DNA from: CAZIUL01 sp964542475
GTDB lineage: Bacteria > Planctomycetota > B15-G4 > CAYZWU01
Assembly: GCA_964542475.1 (NCBI GenBank)
Contig: CAZIUL010000019.1
Coordinates: 1 to 64,000, forward strand
Direction: 5' to 3'
Length of the DNA: 64,000 nt
The position numbers and the translations under genes are program-made. Every line of letters starts with the position of its first letter. The stretch's first letter is position 1. This document shows, piece after piece, positions 16,092 through 26,241 of the stretch. The notes below the pieces were generated by a model. It saw only the letters and a program-made list of their open reading frames with translations, had not been told where the DNA came from and made no database searches.

Positions 16092-17081
16092 ATGCAGGTG
16101 GATGTTCATCAGATCAAGGATAAAGTGGTCGAGAAATCCGAAATGATCCTTCGCCTGAAATCCGAGATCAACAAGGCGATAGTCGGGCAGGACGAGATGA
16201 TATCCCGCCTGCTCGTGGGTCTTCTGACGGATGGCCACATCCTGCTGGAAGGGGTGCCGGGGCTTGCAAAGACAACAGCGATCAAGAGCCTGGCCACATC
16301 TCTTTCCACGCGGTTCCAGAGGATCCAGTTCACCCCTGACCTCTTGCCCGCGGACCTTATCGGCACCCTGATCTACGTGCCCCACGACGGCACCTTCAAG
16401 ACACGGAAAGGCCCGATTTTTTCGAACTTCATTCTCGCCGACGAGATCAACCGCGCCCCATCCAAAGTACAGTCAGCTCTGCTCGAAGCGATGCAGGAGA
16501 GGCAGGTAACCATCGGGGAAGAGACCTTTCCTCTGAAAGGCCTTTTTCTCGTGATGGCAACGCAGAACCCCATCGAACAGGAGGGAACGTACCCTTTACC
16601 CGAAGCCCAGGTGGACAGGTTCATGCTGAAGGTGAAGATCACGTACCCAAAGCCGGAGGAGGAGCGCCGGATCATGGATCTCGCGTTCGACGACACCGCG
16701 ACCGATGTCAAGCCGGTGCTCGATCCCGAGGAGATCGCATCCATGCAGGAGGTGACCAAGCTCATCTACATCGATGAGCAGATAAAGAAGTACATCCTGG
16801 ACATCGTCATGGCCACCCGTGATCCGGCAGGCTTCAAGATGAAGGACCTCGCGCCCCTCATCGAGTACGGCGGATCGCCAAGGGCTTCGATCTACCTCGG
16901 CCTGGCGGCCCGTGCAACCGCGTTTTTGCAGGGGCGTGGTTATGTCACTCCTCAGGACGTGAAGGACATCGCCTACGACATACTCAGGCACCGCATCATC
17001 CTTACATACGAGGCGGAAGCCGAACAGACAACAACGGAAGATGTGATCACCTCGATCCTTTCCACAGTTCCAGTGCCGTAA
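16092..17081 (+). CDS. moxR: MoxR-family AAA+ ATPase
   Basis: A 329-residue cytoplasmic AAA+ ATPase. Walker A is GVPGLAKT (residues 54-61), Walker B is FILADEINRA, sensor 1 is VMATQNPIE, and the MoxR-typical YPLPEAQVDRFMLKV and a lid domain follow. Full length for the family. It opens the Bat operon; MoxR ATPases are thought to act as chaperones for the vWA proteins encoded next to them. GGAG lies ten bases before the ATG. The DUF58 gene starts 17 bases after its stop. Confidence 0.95.
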   Translation: MQVDVHQIKDKVVEKSEMILRLKSEINKAIVGQDEMISRLLVGLLTDGHILLEGVPGLAKTTAIKSLATSLSTRFQRIQFTPDLLPADLIGTLIYVPHDGTFKTRKGPIFSNFILADEINRAPSKVQSALLEAMQERQVTIGEETFPLKGLFLVMATQNPIEQEGTYPLPEAQVDRFMLKVKITYPKPEEERRIMDLAFDDTATDVKPVLDPEEIASMQEVTKLIYIDEQIKKYILDIVMATRDPAGFKMKDLAPLIEYGGSPRASIYLGLAARATAFLQGRGYVTPQDVKDIAYDILRHRIILTYEAEAEQTTTEDVITSILSTVPVP

Positions 17082-17098
17082 CCCGGGAATGAAGCTCA

Positions 17099-17986
17099 AT
17101 GCCGGAAAAAAACATCGCGGAGATTCTCAAAAAAGTCCAGCGGATACAGATCGTGGCGAACCGCACGGTGAACGACATGTTCGCGGGGCAGTACCAGAGC
17201 GTGTTCCGCGGCCGCGGCATGGAGTTCGACGAGGTCAGGGAGTACCAGCCCGGCGATGACGTCCGTTCCATCGACTGGAACGTGACCGCACGAGCGGGCA
17301 CCACCTACATCAAGCGGTTCTGCGAGGAACGCGAGCTGACCATCCTCTTCATGGTGGATGTCTCAGCCTCCGGCGCCTTCGGGTCGCTGGACCGTTCGAA
17401 ACTCGAAATGGTTGTCGAGGTCGCCGCGCTCCTGATGTTTTCAGCGCTCAAGAACAACGACAAGGTCGGGCTCGTCCTGTTTTGCGACGAGGTCCTCGGG
17501 TACTTTCCCCCGCGCAAGGGCAAGCAGAACGTTTTAAACCTCATCCGCCAGCTCCTTTCGGTGGAACCGGTGGCGCGCGATACCGACCTCGGCGCAGCGC
17601 TCGATTTCTTGAACAGCGTTCAAAAGCGGCGCACCGTCTCTTTCCTGATCAGCGACTTCCTCGGGCCGAGCGCAAAAAAAAACATGGCTGTCACGAACAA
17701 GCGGCACGACCTGATCGCCATCTCAGTGGCCGATCCAAGGGAGCACCTCTTTCCGAACGTGGGTTTCATCTCTCTCGAAGACGCTGAAACCAATGAGATC
17801 GTGGAGCTGGACACAAACCACAAGAAGGTGCGCGCTCTCTTCGAGAGCCGGACCGCGGACTGGTCCAGAAACCTGTCGGATGAGTTCAAAAAGGCCGGCG
17901 TGGACGAGCTGCCGATCAGCACCGGAGAAAACTACCTCAAAAGCCTGCGCCGTTTCTTCTACATGAGGGAGCGGCGTTTTCGCTGA
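17099..17986 (+). CDS. DUF58 domain protein (vWA-like)
   Basis: A 295-residue protein with the DUF58 signature FRGRGMEFDEVREYQPGDDVRSIDW near residues 38-62 and a vWA-like segment with FMVDVSAS (a DxSxS metal-site motif). No membrane helix is present, so it is cytoplasmic or peripheral. DUF58 proteins almost always sit between MoxR and the Bat vWA proteins, as here, and are presumed MoxR partners or adaptors. Length is typical. Confidence 0.93.
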   Translation: MPEKNIAEILKKVQRIQIVANRTVNDMFAGQYQSVFRGRGMEFDEVREYQPGDDVRSIDWNVTARAGTTYIKRFCEERELTILFMVDVSASGAFGSLDRSKLEMVVEVAALLMFSALKNNDKVGLVLFCDEVLGYFPPRKGKQNVLNLIRQLLSVEPVARDTDLGAALDFLNSVQKRRTVSFLISDFLGPSAKKNMAVTNKRHDLIAISVADPREHLFPNVGFISLEDAETNEIVELDTNHKKVRALFESRTADWSRNLSDEFKKAGVDELPISTGENYLKSLRRFFYMRERRFR

Positions 17987-18042
17987 GATTCGCAAAAAGG
18001 AAGAAGCAGGATAACAGGATGTAAAGGAGAACTCGAAAAAGC

Positions 18043-19476
18043 ATGACCAGCAGCGAACGACCGAACCTGACACTGGGTGAAGCGCCCAAGGGGTTGAAGA
18101 AAAAGACGGACCGGGGCCTCAAGCTCCTGCTGTGCCTTATCCTTGCGATCCAGGCCGGGATGACGGCATTTTTATTCTTTGCCCGGCCGGGGCCTTCCGA
18201 ACCAGGACAGAAAAACGGCGATTCCGCACTTGATGCGGCGGAGTGGAAATCTGTTGCGATGGGATTGGAAAAAAGGAGCCTCGACGGAGAGGCTGCCCGG
18301 GTGTGGGAGCGCCACCTGGCAGTTTCAGGCGAAAAGAGCGAAAGAAACGCCATACTGTACAGGATAGGCAAGCTCCATATGAGCGCCGGTGAGTACGAGA
18401 AAGCGGCTGCGGCGTTTGTCCGGGCCGAGCTCAGCCCCGGGGACAACACGGACCTCGAAGCCAAAATCGGCCCGAGGATGGTCGAGTGCCTGAGAAGGCT
18501 CGGGCTCCACGGTGAGGTTGGCCGCGAGCTGTCAAGGCGCGTGGAGATAGGCGCTGAAGACACGGATCGCGGAAAGGTACTTGCACTCCTTTCCGGCGAC
18601 GAGCTCACAGAAGCGGATCTCGACAGGATGATCGAGCGGAAAGTTGACAGCTTCATGTCTCTCCAGGGCATGTCCGGGGACGAGGCAGGCAGGAAAGCAA
18701 TGCTCGAAAATTTCGAAACAGAAGAAGCCAGAAAACAGTTCATGCAGGAGCAGATCCGGACCGAGCTGTTCGTGAGGCGCGCAAGGGAGCTCGGGCTGCA
18801 GCGCGAAGAGGACCACATTTCATCCTTGGAGATGATGGAGGATAACCTTCTCGCCTCAGCGTTCGTGAATCGCGTTCTCGAAAAGACAGCGCCAACGCGC
18901 GCTGATCTCGAACCGTTTTACAACTCTTCCATGGAAAAGTACGCAGAGCCGGAGCGCATCGAAGCGGCGCTCATCGCGCTTGATGAAGGCGAGAATCCCG
19001 CGTCACTTCTGAATCGTATCGAATCCCCTGATGACTTCATGAAACTGGCCTCGACCCGCGAAGACAATAACGGTCAAAAGGAATCGACCACGTGGGAGAT
19101 CAAGAAGGGGCGGCACCATCCGAAGCTCGGGATCAAAACAGAACCGCTTTTTTCCCTTCAAAAAGGCGAATGGACCACATCACCAATCCAGGGGCTGGAG
19201 ACGAGGTACCTTGCGCTCGTGCGCGAAAAATTCCCCTCCCGGATCCCCGCATTCGATGAGGTTGATTACCGTGTCAGGCAGGACTACATTGAACAGAAAA
19301 ACAGGGAGCTGATGGAGGCTGCCTTCAATGACCTGATGATACGGTACGATGTGAAGATACTTTCATCCCCGGGAAAAGGAAAGAGCGCATCCACGGTTCC
19401 GGATGATGATCATGAAGATCATGGTGTTGAAAACGAAACGAAAACGAATGAAAAGAAGGGGGAAGCTTCGCGATGA
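18043..19476 (+). CDS. SurA/PrsA-like peptidyl-prolyl isomerase-type protein with TPR-like repeats
   Basis: A 477-residue protein with one N-terminal membrane anchor (about residues 26-46), so the bulk is periplasmic. Residues 65-150 look like TPR helices (YRIGKLHMSAGEYEKAAAAF). The C-terminal half matches the SurA/PrsA layout: an N-domain helix set (MIERKVDSFMSLQG, EQIRTELFVRRARELGL), then a parvulin-like region (WEIKKGRHHPKLGIKTEPLFSLQKGEWT). The parvulin core is short and degenerate, so it may be a chaperone rather than an isomerase. It lies inside the Bat operon, which is unusual, and its stop overlaps the next start by four bases. Confidence 0.65.
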   Translation: MTSSERPNLTLGEAPKGLKKKTDRGLKLLLCLILAIQAGMTAFLFFARPGPSEPGQKNGDSALDAAEWKSVAMGLEKRSLDGEAARVWERHLAVSGEKSERNAILYRIGKLHMSAGEYEKAAAAFVRAELSPGDNTDLEAKIGPRMVECLRRLGLHGEVGRELSRRVEIGAEDTDRGKVLALLSGDELTEADLDRMIERKVDSFMSLQGMSGDEAGRKAMLENFETEEARKQFMQEQIRTELFVRRARELGLQREEDHISSLEMMEDNLLASAFVNRVLEKTAPTRADLEPFYNSSMEKYAEPERIEAALIALDEGENPASLLNRIESPDDFMKLASTREDNNGQKESTTWEIKKGRHHPKLGIKTEPLFSLQKGEWTTSPIQGLETRYLALVREKFPSRIPAFDEVDYRVRQDYIEQKNRELMEAAFNDLMIRYDVKILSSPGKGKSASTVPDDDHEDHGVENETKTNEKKGEASR

Positions 19477-20504
19477 TCCGGAGGGACATATCTGGACCGA
19501 TGCCGTTCTTCACGCATCTGCTTTGTGCGGCGCTTTTCCCGCTCCTTTGCTGCTGCGGCAACAGCGACGGAGTGCAGCCCGAGGAGGAGCTTCCGTCGAT
19601 CGAAAGCGGATCAGCGGCCCGGAGTGTCAAGGAACGCGGACCGGTCAGGGTCACAAAGGAAATCAAGCCTGAAAAGGCCCGCCTCTCGGACGAGCTGACT
19701 CTCACCCTCACGATCGAGGCACAGCAGGGTGTCGCGGTCGAGCCTCCCCCTTTCGGGGAATCGCTGGGCCCGTTCATCATCCGCGACTTTCGCGAACCTT
19801 TGCCCGAGGTGCGCGGCAACGTTCGCGTGATAAAGCGGAGCCTCATCCTTGAGCCGTTGGAAACCGGAACCCTTTCCATCTACCCGATCACCATAACCTT
19901 TGTGGACAACCGGCCGGAAGGCGACCACAAGAAGCACAAAATCGAGACCGAGGGCATCGATGTCGAGATCAGCTCGGCGCTGGACACCAAGATCCCGTCA
20001 CTTGCCGAGCTCGCGCCGCCCGCGCCTCCGAAAGAGATGCCTGTTCGCGGCCCGGCCTACGGCTGGTGGGTGTTAGGCGGTGCAGCGGTTGCCGCAGGGT
20101 TCGCAGCCGCTGTCGTCATGCTTCGGAAAAAAAGGAATCCCATCCCCATCGAAAAAAGGCTCACGCCGCAGGAAATCGCTTTTCTCGAGTTCCAGGAGCT
20201 CATCGACTCGGGCGTTGTGGACAGGGATGTGAAGCTGTTCTATGTCGGGCTCACTGGCATCGTGCGCCGCTACATCGAACGCACCACGGGTGTGTGCGCT
20301 CCTGAACAGACCACAGAGGAGTTTCTGCACGAAATCGCGCGAAGGGAAAGCTTCGTCAGGGAAGAAAGAGAGCGCCTCCAGCGGTTTCTCGAGGCTGCTG
20401 ATCTCGTGAAGTTCGCTCGCTTCGAGCCGGGGAAGGAGCAGATAGAGGAGAGCTTCGACCGTGCCAAGGAGTTCATTGGGTTCCGGAAAAAGGAGGCGGC
20501 ATGA
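19473..20504 (+). CDS. BatD-like lipoprotein with one TM helix
   Basis: A 343-residue protein. The N-terminus ends in LLCCCGN, a possible lipobox near residue 27. Residues 50-160 look like a beta-sandwich of the BatD/oxygen-tolerance type (VTKEIKPEKARLSDELTLTLTIE, then DFREPLPEVRG). One membrane helix lies near residues 190-212 (WWVLGGAAVAAGFAAAVVML), and a cytoplasmic helical tail follows, with LFYVGLTGIVRRYIERTTG, which resembles the DUF4381 partner proteins of vWA operons. It overlaps genes on both sides by ATGA junctions. It is presumably a membrane scaffold for BatA/BatB. A true lipoprotein fate and a downstream TM helix do not fit easily; it may simply have a signal anchor. Confidence 0.7.
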   Translation: MIRRDISGPMPFFTHLLCAALFPLLCCCGNSDGVQPEEELPSIESGSAARSVKERGPVRVTKEIKPEKARLSDELTLTLTIEAQQGVAVEPPPFGESLGPFIIRDFREPLPEVRGNVRVIKRSLILEPLETGTLSIYPITITFVDNRPEGDHKKHKIETEGIDVEISSALDTKIPSLAELAPPAPPKEMPVRGPAYGWWVLGGAAVAAGFAAAVVMLRKKRNPIPIEKRLTPQEIAFLEFQELIDSGVVDRDVKLFYVGLTGIVRRYIERTTGVCAPEQTTEEFLHEIARRESFVREERERLQRFLEAADLVKFARFEPGKEQIEESFDRAKEFIGFRKKEAA

Positions 20505-21595
20505 ACGGAATGCGCTTCCAGGATCCGCTGTGGTGCCTCGTGCTGATCCCTCTTTTCGTTGCCGTACTCATTGCAACAAGGCGGCAGCGCAGATCCGCTG
20601 TGCTCTATTCCAGCATCCAGGTCCTGAAAACCCTTCCCAAAACCATGGCGCTCCGCGTCAAGAGGACACTGCCCTGGGTGCGCTTTGTGGGCATGGCACT
20701 TGTCATTCTCGCGCTTGCACGGCCACAACACGGAAATGAGGAGTTCCGCATCCACACCGAGGGGATCGCCATGCAGATGGCTTTAGACCGCTCGGGTTCC
20801 ATGAGAGGTATCGATTTCGTGGTCGAAGGCGAAAGGGTGACAAGGCTCGACATGGTAAAACAGGTCTTCAAGGAGTTCGTGGCCGGAGCGGACGAGCTGC
20901 CCGGAAGGCCAAACGACCTGATCGGGCTCATCGGGTTCGGCGGTTTCGCGGAAAGCAGGTGCCCGCTGACGCTTGACCACGGCGTGCTGCTCGAAGTTCT
21001 GAAAACCGTCAACATCCCCGAGCCGGACTACGACAGGCAAGGGAACATCATGAACCTCGGGTTCCTGAGAGAGGAAAGCGCCACGGCAATCGGCGACTCT
21101 GTCGCGCTCGGAGTGGAGCGCCTGAAGGCCTCTACAGCAAAAAGCAGGATCATCATCCTTCTCACCGACGGATCGAACAACGCGGGCGTTGTCACCCCCG
21201 AACAAGCCGCTGATGCGGCAAAAACGTTCGGGATCAAGATTTACACGATCGGTGTGGGCACAGTGGGAAACATCCCCATTTACGGCGAAGACGAGTTCGG
21301 CAAGAAACAGATCATCTGGATAACGCCGCGGCGCCCGGAGTACCAATCGTTCCAGCTCGACGAGGAAACCCTTGAAATGCTTGCGGAGAAAACCGGCGGA
21401 AAGTACTTCAACGCTCAAACGACCGAAGCGCTCAGGGATGTCTATGCGGAAATCGATCGTCTCGAAAAAACAAAAACGGAAGGCAGGCTTTACATGGAGT
21501 ACAAGGAGCTCTTTCAGTTCGCTCTCTATCCCGGGCTGGTACTGATTCTCCTTGAGCTCCTTTTGACGGCCACGAGGTTCAGGTCCCTGCCGTGA
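20501..21595 (+). CDS. batA: BatA-like vWA membrane protein
   Basis: A 364-residue vWA protein. Two N-terminal hydrophobic segments (residues 8-25 and 60-77) and one C-terminal helix (about 337-358) enclose a vWA domain with an intact MIDAS: DRSGSM near residue 97, then LTDGSNN. The BatA-type insert GTVGNIPIYGEDEFGK is present. It is expected to bind a divalent metal and act in the Bat complex at the inner membrane, linked in other species to envelope stress or aerotolerance. It overlaps the previous gene by four bases and is followed by batB after 19 bases. Confidence 0.93.
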   Translation: MNGMRFQDPLWCLVLIPLFVAVLIATRRQRRSAVLYSSIQVLKTLPKTMALRVKRTLPWVRFVGMALVILALARPQHGNEEFRIHTEGIAMQMALDRSGSMRGIDFVVEGERVTRLDMVKQVFKEFVAGADELPGRPNDLIGLIGFGGFAESRCPLTLDHGVLLEVLKTVNIPEPDYDRQGNIMNLGFLREESATAIGDSVALGVERLKASTAKSRIIILLTDGSNNAGVVTPEQAADAAKTFGIKIYTIGVGTVGNIPIYGEDEFGKKQIIWITPRRPEYQSFQLDEETLEMLAEKTGGKYFNAQTTEALRDVYAEIDRLEKTKTEGRLYMEYKELFQFALYPGLVLILLELLLTATRFRSLP

Positions 21596-21614
21596 TGACA
21601 ACGGAATAGAAAAC

Positions 21615-22649
21615 ATGTACTGGGAAAACCCGAACGCACTTTTCCTGCTGTGGATCCTTCCTGCCGCGGGAGCGCTGTTCATCTACGCGTTCCGAAAGCG
21701 GGCGGCCACGGCGAGGCGCTTCGCTGATCAGGCAATGGTGGCAAGGCTCATGCCCTCGTTCAGGGGAGCGCGGCCGTGGATAAAGGGTATCTTTGTTTTG
21801 GCCGGCATTGGCTGCCTGGTCGTTGCCACTGCAAGGCCGCGCTTCGGGTACTATTTCGAGCATGTGAAGCAGCGGGGCGTGGACCTTTTCGTGCTCCTCG
21901 ACGTGTCGCGATCCATGCTGGCAGAAGATGTTGCACCCAACCGCCTGGAAAGGGCCAGGTCCGACATACGCGACCTGCTCAAGCAGCTCACGGGCGACAG
22001 GACGGGCCTGGTAGCTTTTGCGGGCAAGCCCGTTGTCATGGTGCCGCTCACAACAGACCAGGGTTTTTTCAAAACGGTGCTGAACGAGACAGGCCCCTCA
22101 AGCGCGCCCAGGGGCGGATCCCTGATCGGGGACGCCATCCGCAAGGGCATGGAAGCCATGAAAGAGCGAAGGGACCGCGACCAGGTTTTTGTGCTGATTA
22201 CAGACGGTGAGGACCACGATTCGTTCCCGGAGGAAGCAGCCAAGCGCGCCGCCGAAAGGGGCATCAAGATCTTCTGCGTGGGCCTCGGCGATCCGGGCGA
22301 TGGTGCCAGGATCCCTGTAAGGAAAGATGAAAACAGCCTGGTATACATCAAGCACCAGGGCAAGGAGGTGTGGTCCAGCATGGACGAGGATCTCCTGAAA
22401 AAAATCGCCCTTTCCACAGGCGGGGCGTACATCCCGGCAAAGACCAGCGCCTACGATCTCGGCGAGGTCTACGACAACCACCTGGCCGGGCTCGCCAAAG
22501 GCGAGATCAGGGAAGAGAAAAGGAAACGGTTCAAGGAGCGCTTTCAGCTCTTCGTGTGCCTTGGCGTTCTTTTTCTTCTCGCTGACATGCTAACCCCGGT
22601 GTTTCGCAAGAAAACGATCTCCAGGGAAACAGCGGAGGTGAAGCAATGA
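21615..22649 (+). CDS. batB: BatB-like vWA membrane protein
   Basis: A 344-residue paralogue of the preceding protein. N-terminal TM segments (about residues 8-26 and 57-75) are followed by a vWA domain with MIDAS motif DVSRS and then ITDGEDHDS, and a C-terminal TM helix (about 308-326). The typical BatB string MLAEDVAPNRLERAR is present. The separate start codon and MIDAS show that both vWA proteins are intact. Its last four bases overlap batC. Confidence 0.94.
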   Translation: MYWENPNALFLLWILPAAGALFIYAFRKRAATARRFADQAMVARLMPSFRGARPWIKGIFVLAGIGCLVVATARPRFGYYFEHVKQRGVDLFVLLDVSRSMLAEDVAPNRLERARSDIRDLLKQLTGDRTGLVAFAGKPVVMVPLTTDQGFFKTVLNETGPSSAPRGGSLIGDAIRKGMEAMKERRDRDQVFVLITDGEDHDSFPEEAAKRAAERGIKIFCVGLGDPGDGARIPVRKDENSLVYIKHQGKEVWSSMDEDLLKKIALSTGGAYIPAKTSAYDLGEVYDNHLAGLAKGEIREEKRKRFKERFQLFVCLGVLFLLADMLTPVFRKKTISRETAEVKQ

Positions 22650-24316
22650 GAAGGATGCTTTTTCCGCTCACGCTGTTGGCGGTTCTCGGAGCGATCACCT
22701 CTCAGAAGGCGTTGTGCGAGGATGCGGCCGAGCTTCACAACAAGGGGGTCGGGCTTTTCATGGATGCCGACTACCAGGGAGCAGCCAACGCTTTCATGGA
22801 AGCGGATGTTGCTCTGCCCGAGAACCTGAGAATCGCTTTCGCAAAAGCGTGCGCGGAGCTCGGTCTCGGTAACATTGAAAAGGCGCAAGAGGGTTTCCGG
22901 GACGCTGCCATGGCAAGAGATGTGGCTGTTGCCGCCCCTGCCCGCTACAACATGGGATGCGTGGCATCGGAAAAAGCCAGAACGCTTTTCGGCGAGCACC
23001 CGGAAGAGGCGGATCCTGCTCTTCGCGAGCAAGGTCTCGGTCATCTGCTGGCCGCGGTCGGACATTTCAAGGACTGCATCAAGCTCAAAGGAGACCACGC
23101 CCGGGCCAGGCACAACCTGGAGCTAATCCGGCTGTGGATCAAGCACATGAAAGCGGTGTGGAAGGAGAAAGACAAGGACAAGGCGCGTGAAGAGATGAAC
23201 CTTCTCCGGTTCCTCGAGATGATCGTGAAGAAACAGGAAGCCATAAAAACGCTGTGCATGGCCCTTAAATACGAGGATGATTCCCCGCGCAAGCGTCAGG
23301 TGCTCGATGAAGCACAGGAGGAACAGCAGAGCCTTGCCCTGGAGATCGATCCGCTGAATAAGAAGATCGAGAGCGAGATCAAGGGCGCTTCAACTTCGCA
23401 GGGCGGCGGCGGCGCAACGGGTCAAGCTCCGCCTTCGGGAGCGCCGGGCGGCATCGATCCTGACGAGGCCGAAAAAACAATGCTCGTCCTGCAGGGATGG
23501 GCTGATGAGGCGCAGGGATACATGGAAGAGGCAGCCGGCTTGATGCCGGAAGAGGTGAAAGACGCGCTGCCCCCGCAAAAGAGCGCACTGGAAAGCCTGG
23601 ACAGGATCTTCGGCGCTGTGGCACCTTATCAGGCGATGGTGCAGAAGCTGCTTGAAACCCAGCAGGGAGCCGTGAACAGGACAGTTCCCATCGCCCAGAC
23701 GCCTGGGGACGATACCCATGTCGAGGGGAGCGCGGATGAAACAAGCGACCTGTCATGGATCGAGCAACGCGCGGCCGGGTGGAGCGATGTGCTCGCGTTC
23801 AAGGCCCGGAACGGGCTTGAGACGATCGATAAGCAGCAGCCTGCCGGAGCAGGGCCTGGAGCCGTTATGCAGGGAGCTGACCAGGAAAAGATGAAGGAAC
23901 AGATCGAGGGGATCAAGAAATCCATGGAAAAAGCAATAGAGCTCTGCCCCAGGGTGCGCGAGCTCTGCGCCGGCGCTTCAGAGGAACTTGGAAGGGGTAA
24001 CGCGGAAGCCGCCCTGCCGGATGAAGAAGAGGCCCTGAAGCTCTTGAAGGAAATAGCGGATCCACTTCCAAAGCAGGACCAGAACAAACAAGGAGATCAG
24101 AACAAGGACGACCAGCAACAGGACGGGCAGAACAAGGAACAGGAACAGGACAAAGGGGAACAGCAAAAAAAAGAGCAGCCCCGCAAGGAACTCTCAAAGA
24201 ACCAGGCCGAAGCAATCCTCCAGAAGGTCAAGGAAAGGGAAAGAGACTACAAGAATAAGAAAAAAGAGCACGAGCGCGCGCTCTTGAAACCCTCAAAAAC
24301 GGAAAAGGACTGGTGA
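22646..24316 (+). CDS. batC: BatC-like TPR protein with Gln/Lys-rich C-terminus
   Basis: A 556-residue exported protein (signal peptide about residues 1-24). The first 170 residues hold TPR-like repeats (NKGVGLFMDADYQGAANAF; YNMGCVASEKA), the mark of BatC. The middle is helical and Ala/Gly rich. Residues 470-515 are a low-complexity run of Gln, Lys, Asp and Asn, followed by the usual BatC ending with KNQAEAILQKVKERERDYKNKK. At 556 residues it is longer than most BatC proteins because of the 250-residue middle section. It overlaps both neighbours by ATGA/GTGA junctions. Confidence 0.85.
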   Translation: MRRMLFPLTLLAVLGAITSQKALCEDAAELHNKGVGLFMDADYQGAANAFMEADVALPENLRIAFAKACAELGLGNIEKAQEGFRDAAMARDVAVAAPARYNMGCVASEKARTLFGEHPEEADPALREQGLGHLLAAVGHFKDCIKLKGDHARARHNLELIRLWIKHMKAVWKEKDKDKAREEMNLLRFLEMIVKKQEAIKTLCMALKYEDDSPRKRQVLDEAQEEQQSLALEIDPLNKKIESEIKGASTSQGGGGATGQAPPSGAPGGIDPDEAEKTMLVLQGWADEAQGYMEEAAGLMPEEVKDALPPQKSALESLDRIFGAVAPYQAMVQKLLETQQGAVNRTVPIAQTPGDDTHVEGSADETSDLSWIEQRAAGWSDVLAFKARNGLETIDKQQPAGAGPGAVMQGADQEKMKEQIEGIKKSMEKAIELCPRVRELCAGASEELGRGNAEAALPDEEEALKLLKEIADPLPKQDQNKQGDQNKDDQQQDGQNKEQEQDKGEQQKKEQPRKELSKNQAEAILQKVKERERDYKNKKKEHERALLKPSKTEKDW

Positions 24317-24321
24317 CGCCC

Positions 24322-26241
24322 ATGAAATGGCTTTTTGCCGCACTGGTTCTCCTGATACCGAACAATGGCGCAGCACTTTTCGCTGAAGACGAACCCGAGA
24401 TAATCGTGGAGCTTGGAAAAACACAGGTCTACGAGGGGGAATCGATCGTCTACAGAATCACGCTGAACCATGTCAAGGACCCGTCCCCTCCGGTTCTTGA
24501 CGGGTTTGCTGACTTCGATGTCCGGTTCCTGCGGGAAGAATCCCTGGACAGCACACAGATCTTCGAAATCAACGGCAGGCGCACCACTATCGAGCGCAAG
24601 GGAAAAGCGTTCTACTACAAGCTGACCCCGAAAAAAACCGGCCTGTTGCGGATCCCCTCTCCAACGGCTGAAGTGGATGGCAGAACATTGAGCGGCAGGA
24701 CCTTTACATTGCAGGTGATTGCGCCGGACAAACAGGATGCTGCGATTCTGGAGATCGTGGTTGACCGCCCGTACGTTTACCCCATGCAGCCTTTCACTGT
24801 CACGTTGAAGATCAACATCTGTGAGCTGCCCGAACCGCACGGCAGCGAAAGCCCACTCACGGTACAGCGGGAGGCTCCGGCGCTCAACATCCCCTGGGTG
24901 ATGAACCTGCCCTCCGGCCTCGTTCCAGCCACTGACTGGCGCGACTGGCTCGGAAGGATAGAAACCAGGGGTTTCATGTTCGAACGCGGTACAGGTTTCA
25001 CAATAAACGAGATCTCTTCGACCTTCCCCACACAAAGCGCGACATACAAGCCGCCCGGCAGACGGCACAGTATGACCGTGGCGGAAGGAGAAGAAAAGGG
25101 ATACTGGGAGTACACCCTCAAAAGAAGCTTCACGTCGCAAAGAACGGGAGAGCTCCTTTTCGGGCCGGTTACGCTGAAGGGGACGTTCGGAACAGGGATG
25201 AACAGCCGCGGGAGGCTGAGCGGTGAAGAGATCTACGCGGTTGCAAAGCCGGTTACAGTGACAGTCAAGACCGCGCCAGAGGAGGGCCGTCCTTTGGATT
25301 TCACCGGTGCGATAGGAAGCTTCGAGCTCGATGCCGCGCTGACACCGACCCGTTCCCGCGTGGGCGATCCATTGACATTGACACTGAAGCTCAAGGGCAG
25401 GGGCACCATCGACAGCGTAAAACCCCCTGACCTGAAAGCGGTTACCGAGATCGCGGACGGATTCAAAATCTACGATGCCACCACAGAAACCAGGAGAAAC
25501 ACGCGCACATTCACATACAGCCTCAGGCCGCTTCATTCCAAGGTCGATGCCTTTCCAAGCGTACCGTTTTCCTATTTCGATGTCGAACGCGAGCGATACG
25601 CCGCATTGAAAACCGTTCCGATACCGCTGGAAATCTCGGAAGCCGACCGTCTCGACGCCGAGGAGATCATATCAGGCGCTTTGCAGCCGCAAGGAAAAAA
25701 CAAGAGCATCGAATCGCGAAAGGAAGGGATTTTCGGCAGCATCACGGAGCTTGGAGCGTTCAAGGACGAATCAGTGAGACCTGAGCTGTACGCGGCTGCA
25801 CTATGCGGCATGGCGTTTTTTTACTTCCTTGTGTACGGGATAACATCCAGGATCCGCAGGGTAGCCGGCGACACGGCCCTCAAAAGAAGGAAAGCCGCAG
25901 GAGGCAGAGCCATATCCCGCGTGCGCAGCGGAGGCGACAAGATACGCAACAACGACATGCGCGGTGGTCTGGAGCTCGTCAGATCCGCCCTGGCAGGCCT
26001 TGTTGCCGATACGGCTGACATGGATGAAGCAGGGCTCACCGTACGCGAGATCATCGATATAATCGAGTCCCTTGGCGCGGACAAGGCACTGGCGGACAGG
26101 GTATCCAGGCTCCTGGAGGACTGCGATGCAGCGCTGTTCGGATCATTGAGCGGGGAGGACAGCTTCGAGGCGGCAAAAGAAAGCGAAGAGGTGATCAGGG
26201 CGCTTTTAAAACTGTTCAAAAAGGAAGGAAGGCTTCGATGA
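24322..26241 (+). CDS. batD: BatD protein
   Basis: I choose the ATG at 24322 (639 residues) just after the batC stop; a GTG at 24313 is also in frame and would overlap batC. A signal peptide is followed by repeated beta-sandwich domains of the BatD/oxygen-tolerance family (VELGKTQVYEGESIVYRITLN, and later DAALTPTRSRVGDPLTLTLKLKGRG). One TM helix lies near residues 495-512 and a cytoplasmic helical tail of about 130 residues follows. It probably binds BatA and BatB in the membrane complex. It overlaps batE by four bases. Confidence 0.9.
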   Translation: MKWLFAALVLLIPNNGAALFAEDEPEIIVELGKTQVYEGESIVYRITLNHVKDPSPPVLDGFADFDVRFLREESLDSTQIFEINGRRTTIERKGKAFYYKLTPKKTGLLRIPSPTAEVDGRTLSGRTFTLQVIAPDKQDAAILEIVVDRPYVYPMQPFTVTLKINICELPEPHGSESPLTVQREAPALNIPWVMNLPSGLVPATDWRDWLGRIETRGFMFERGTGFTINEISSTFPTQSATYKPPGRRHSMTVAEGEEKGYWEYTLKRSFTSQRTGELLFGPVTLKGTFGTGMNSRGRLSGEEIYAVAKPVTVTVKTAPEEGRPLDFTGAIGSFELDAALTPTRSRVGDPLTLTLKLKGRGTIDSVKPPDLKAVTEIADGFKIYDATTETRRNTRTFTYSLRPLHSKVDAFPSVPFSYFDVERERYAALKTVPIPLEISEADRLDAEEIISGALQPQGKNKSIESRKEGIFGSITELGAFKDESVRPELYAAALCGMAFFYFLVYGITSRIRRVAGDTALKRRKAAGGRAISRVRSGGDKIRNNDMRGGLELVRSALAGLVADTADMDEAGLTVREIIDIIESLGADKALADRVSRLLEDCDAALFGSLSGEDSFEAAKESEEVIRALLKLFKKEGRLR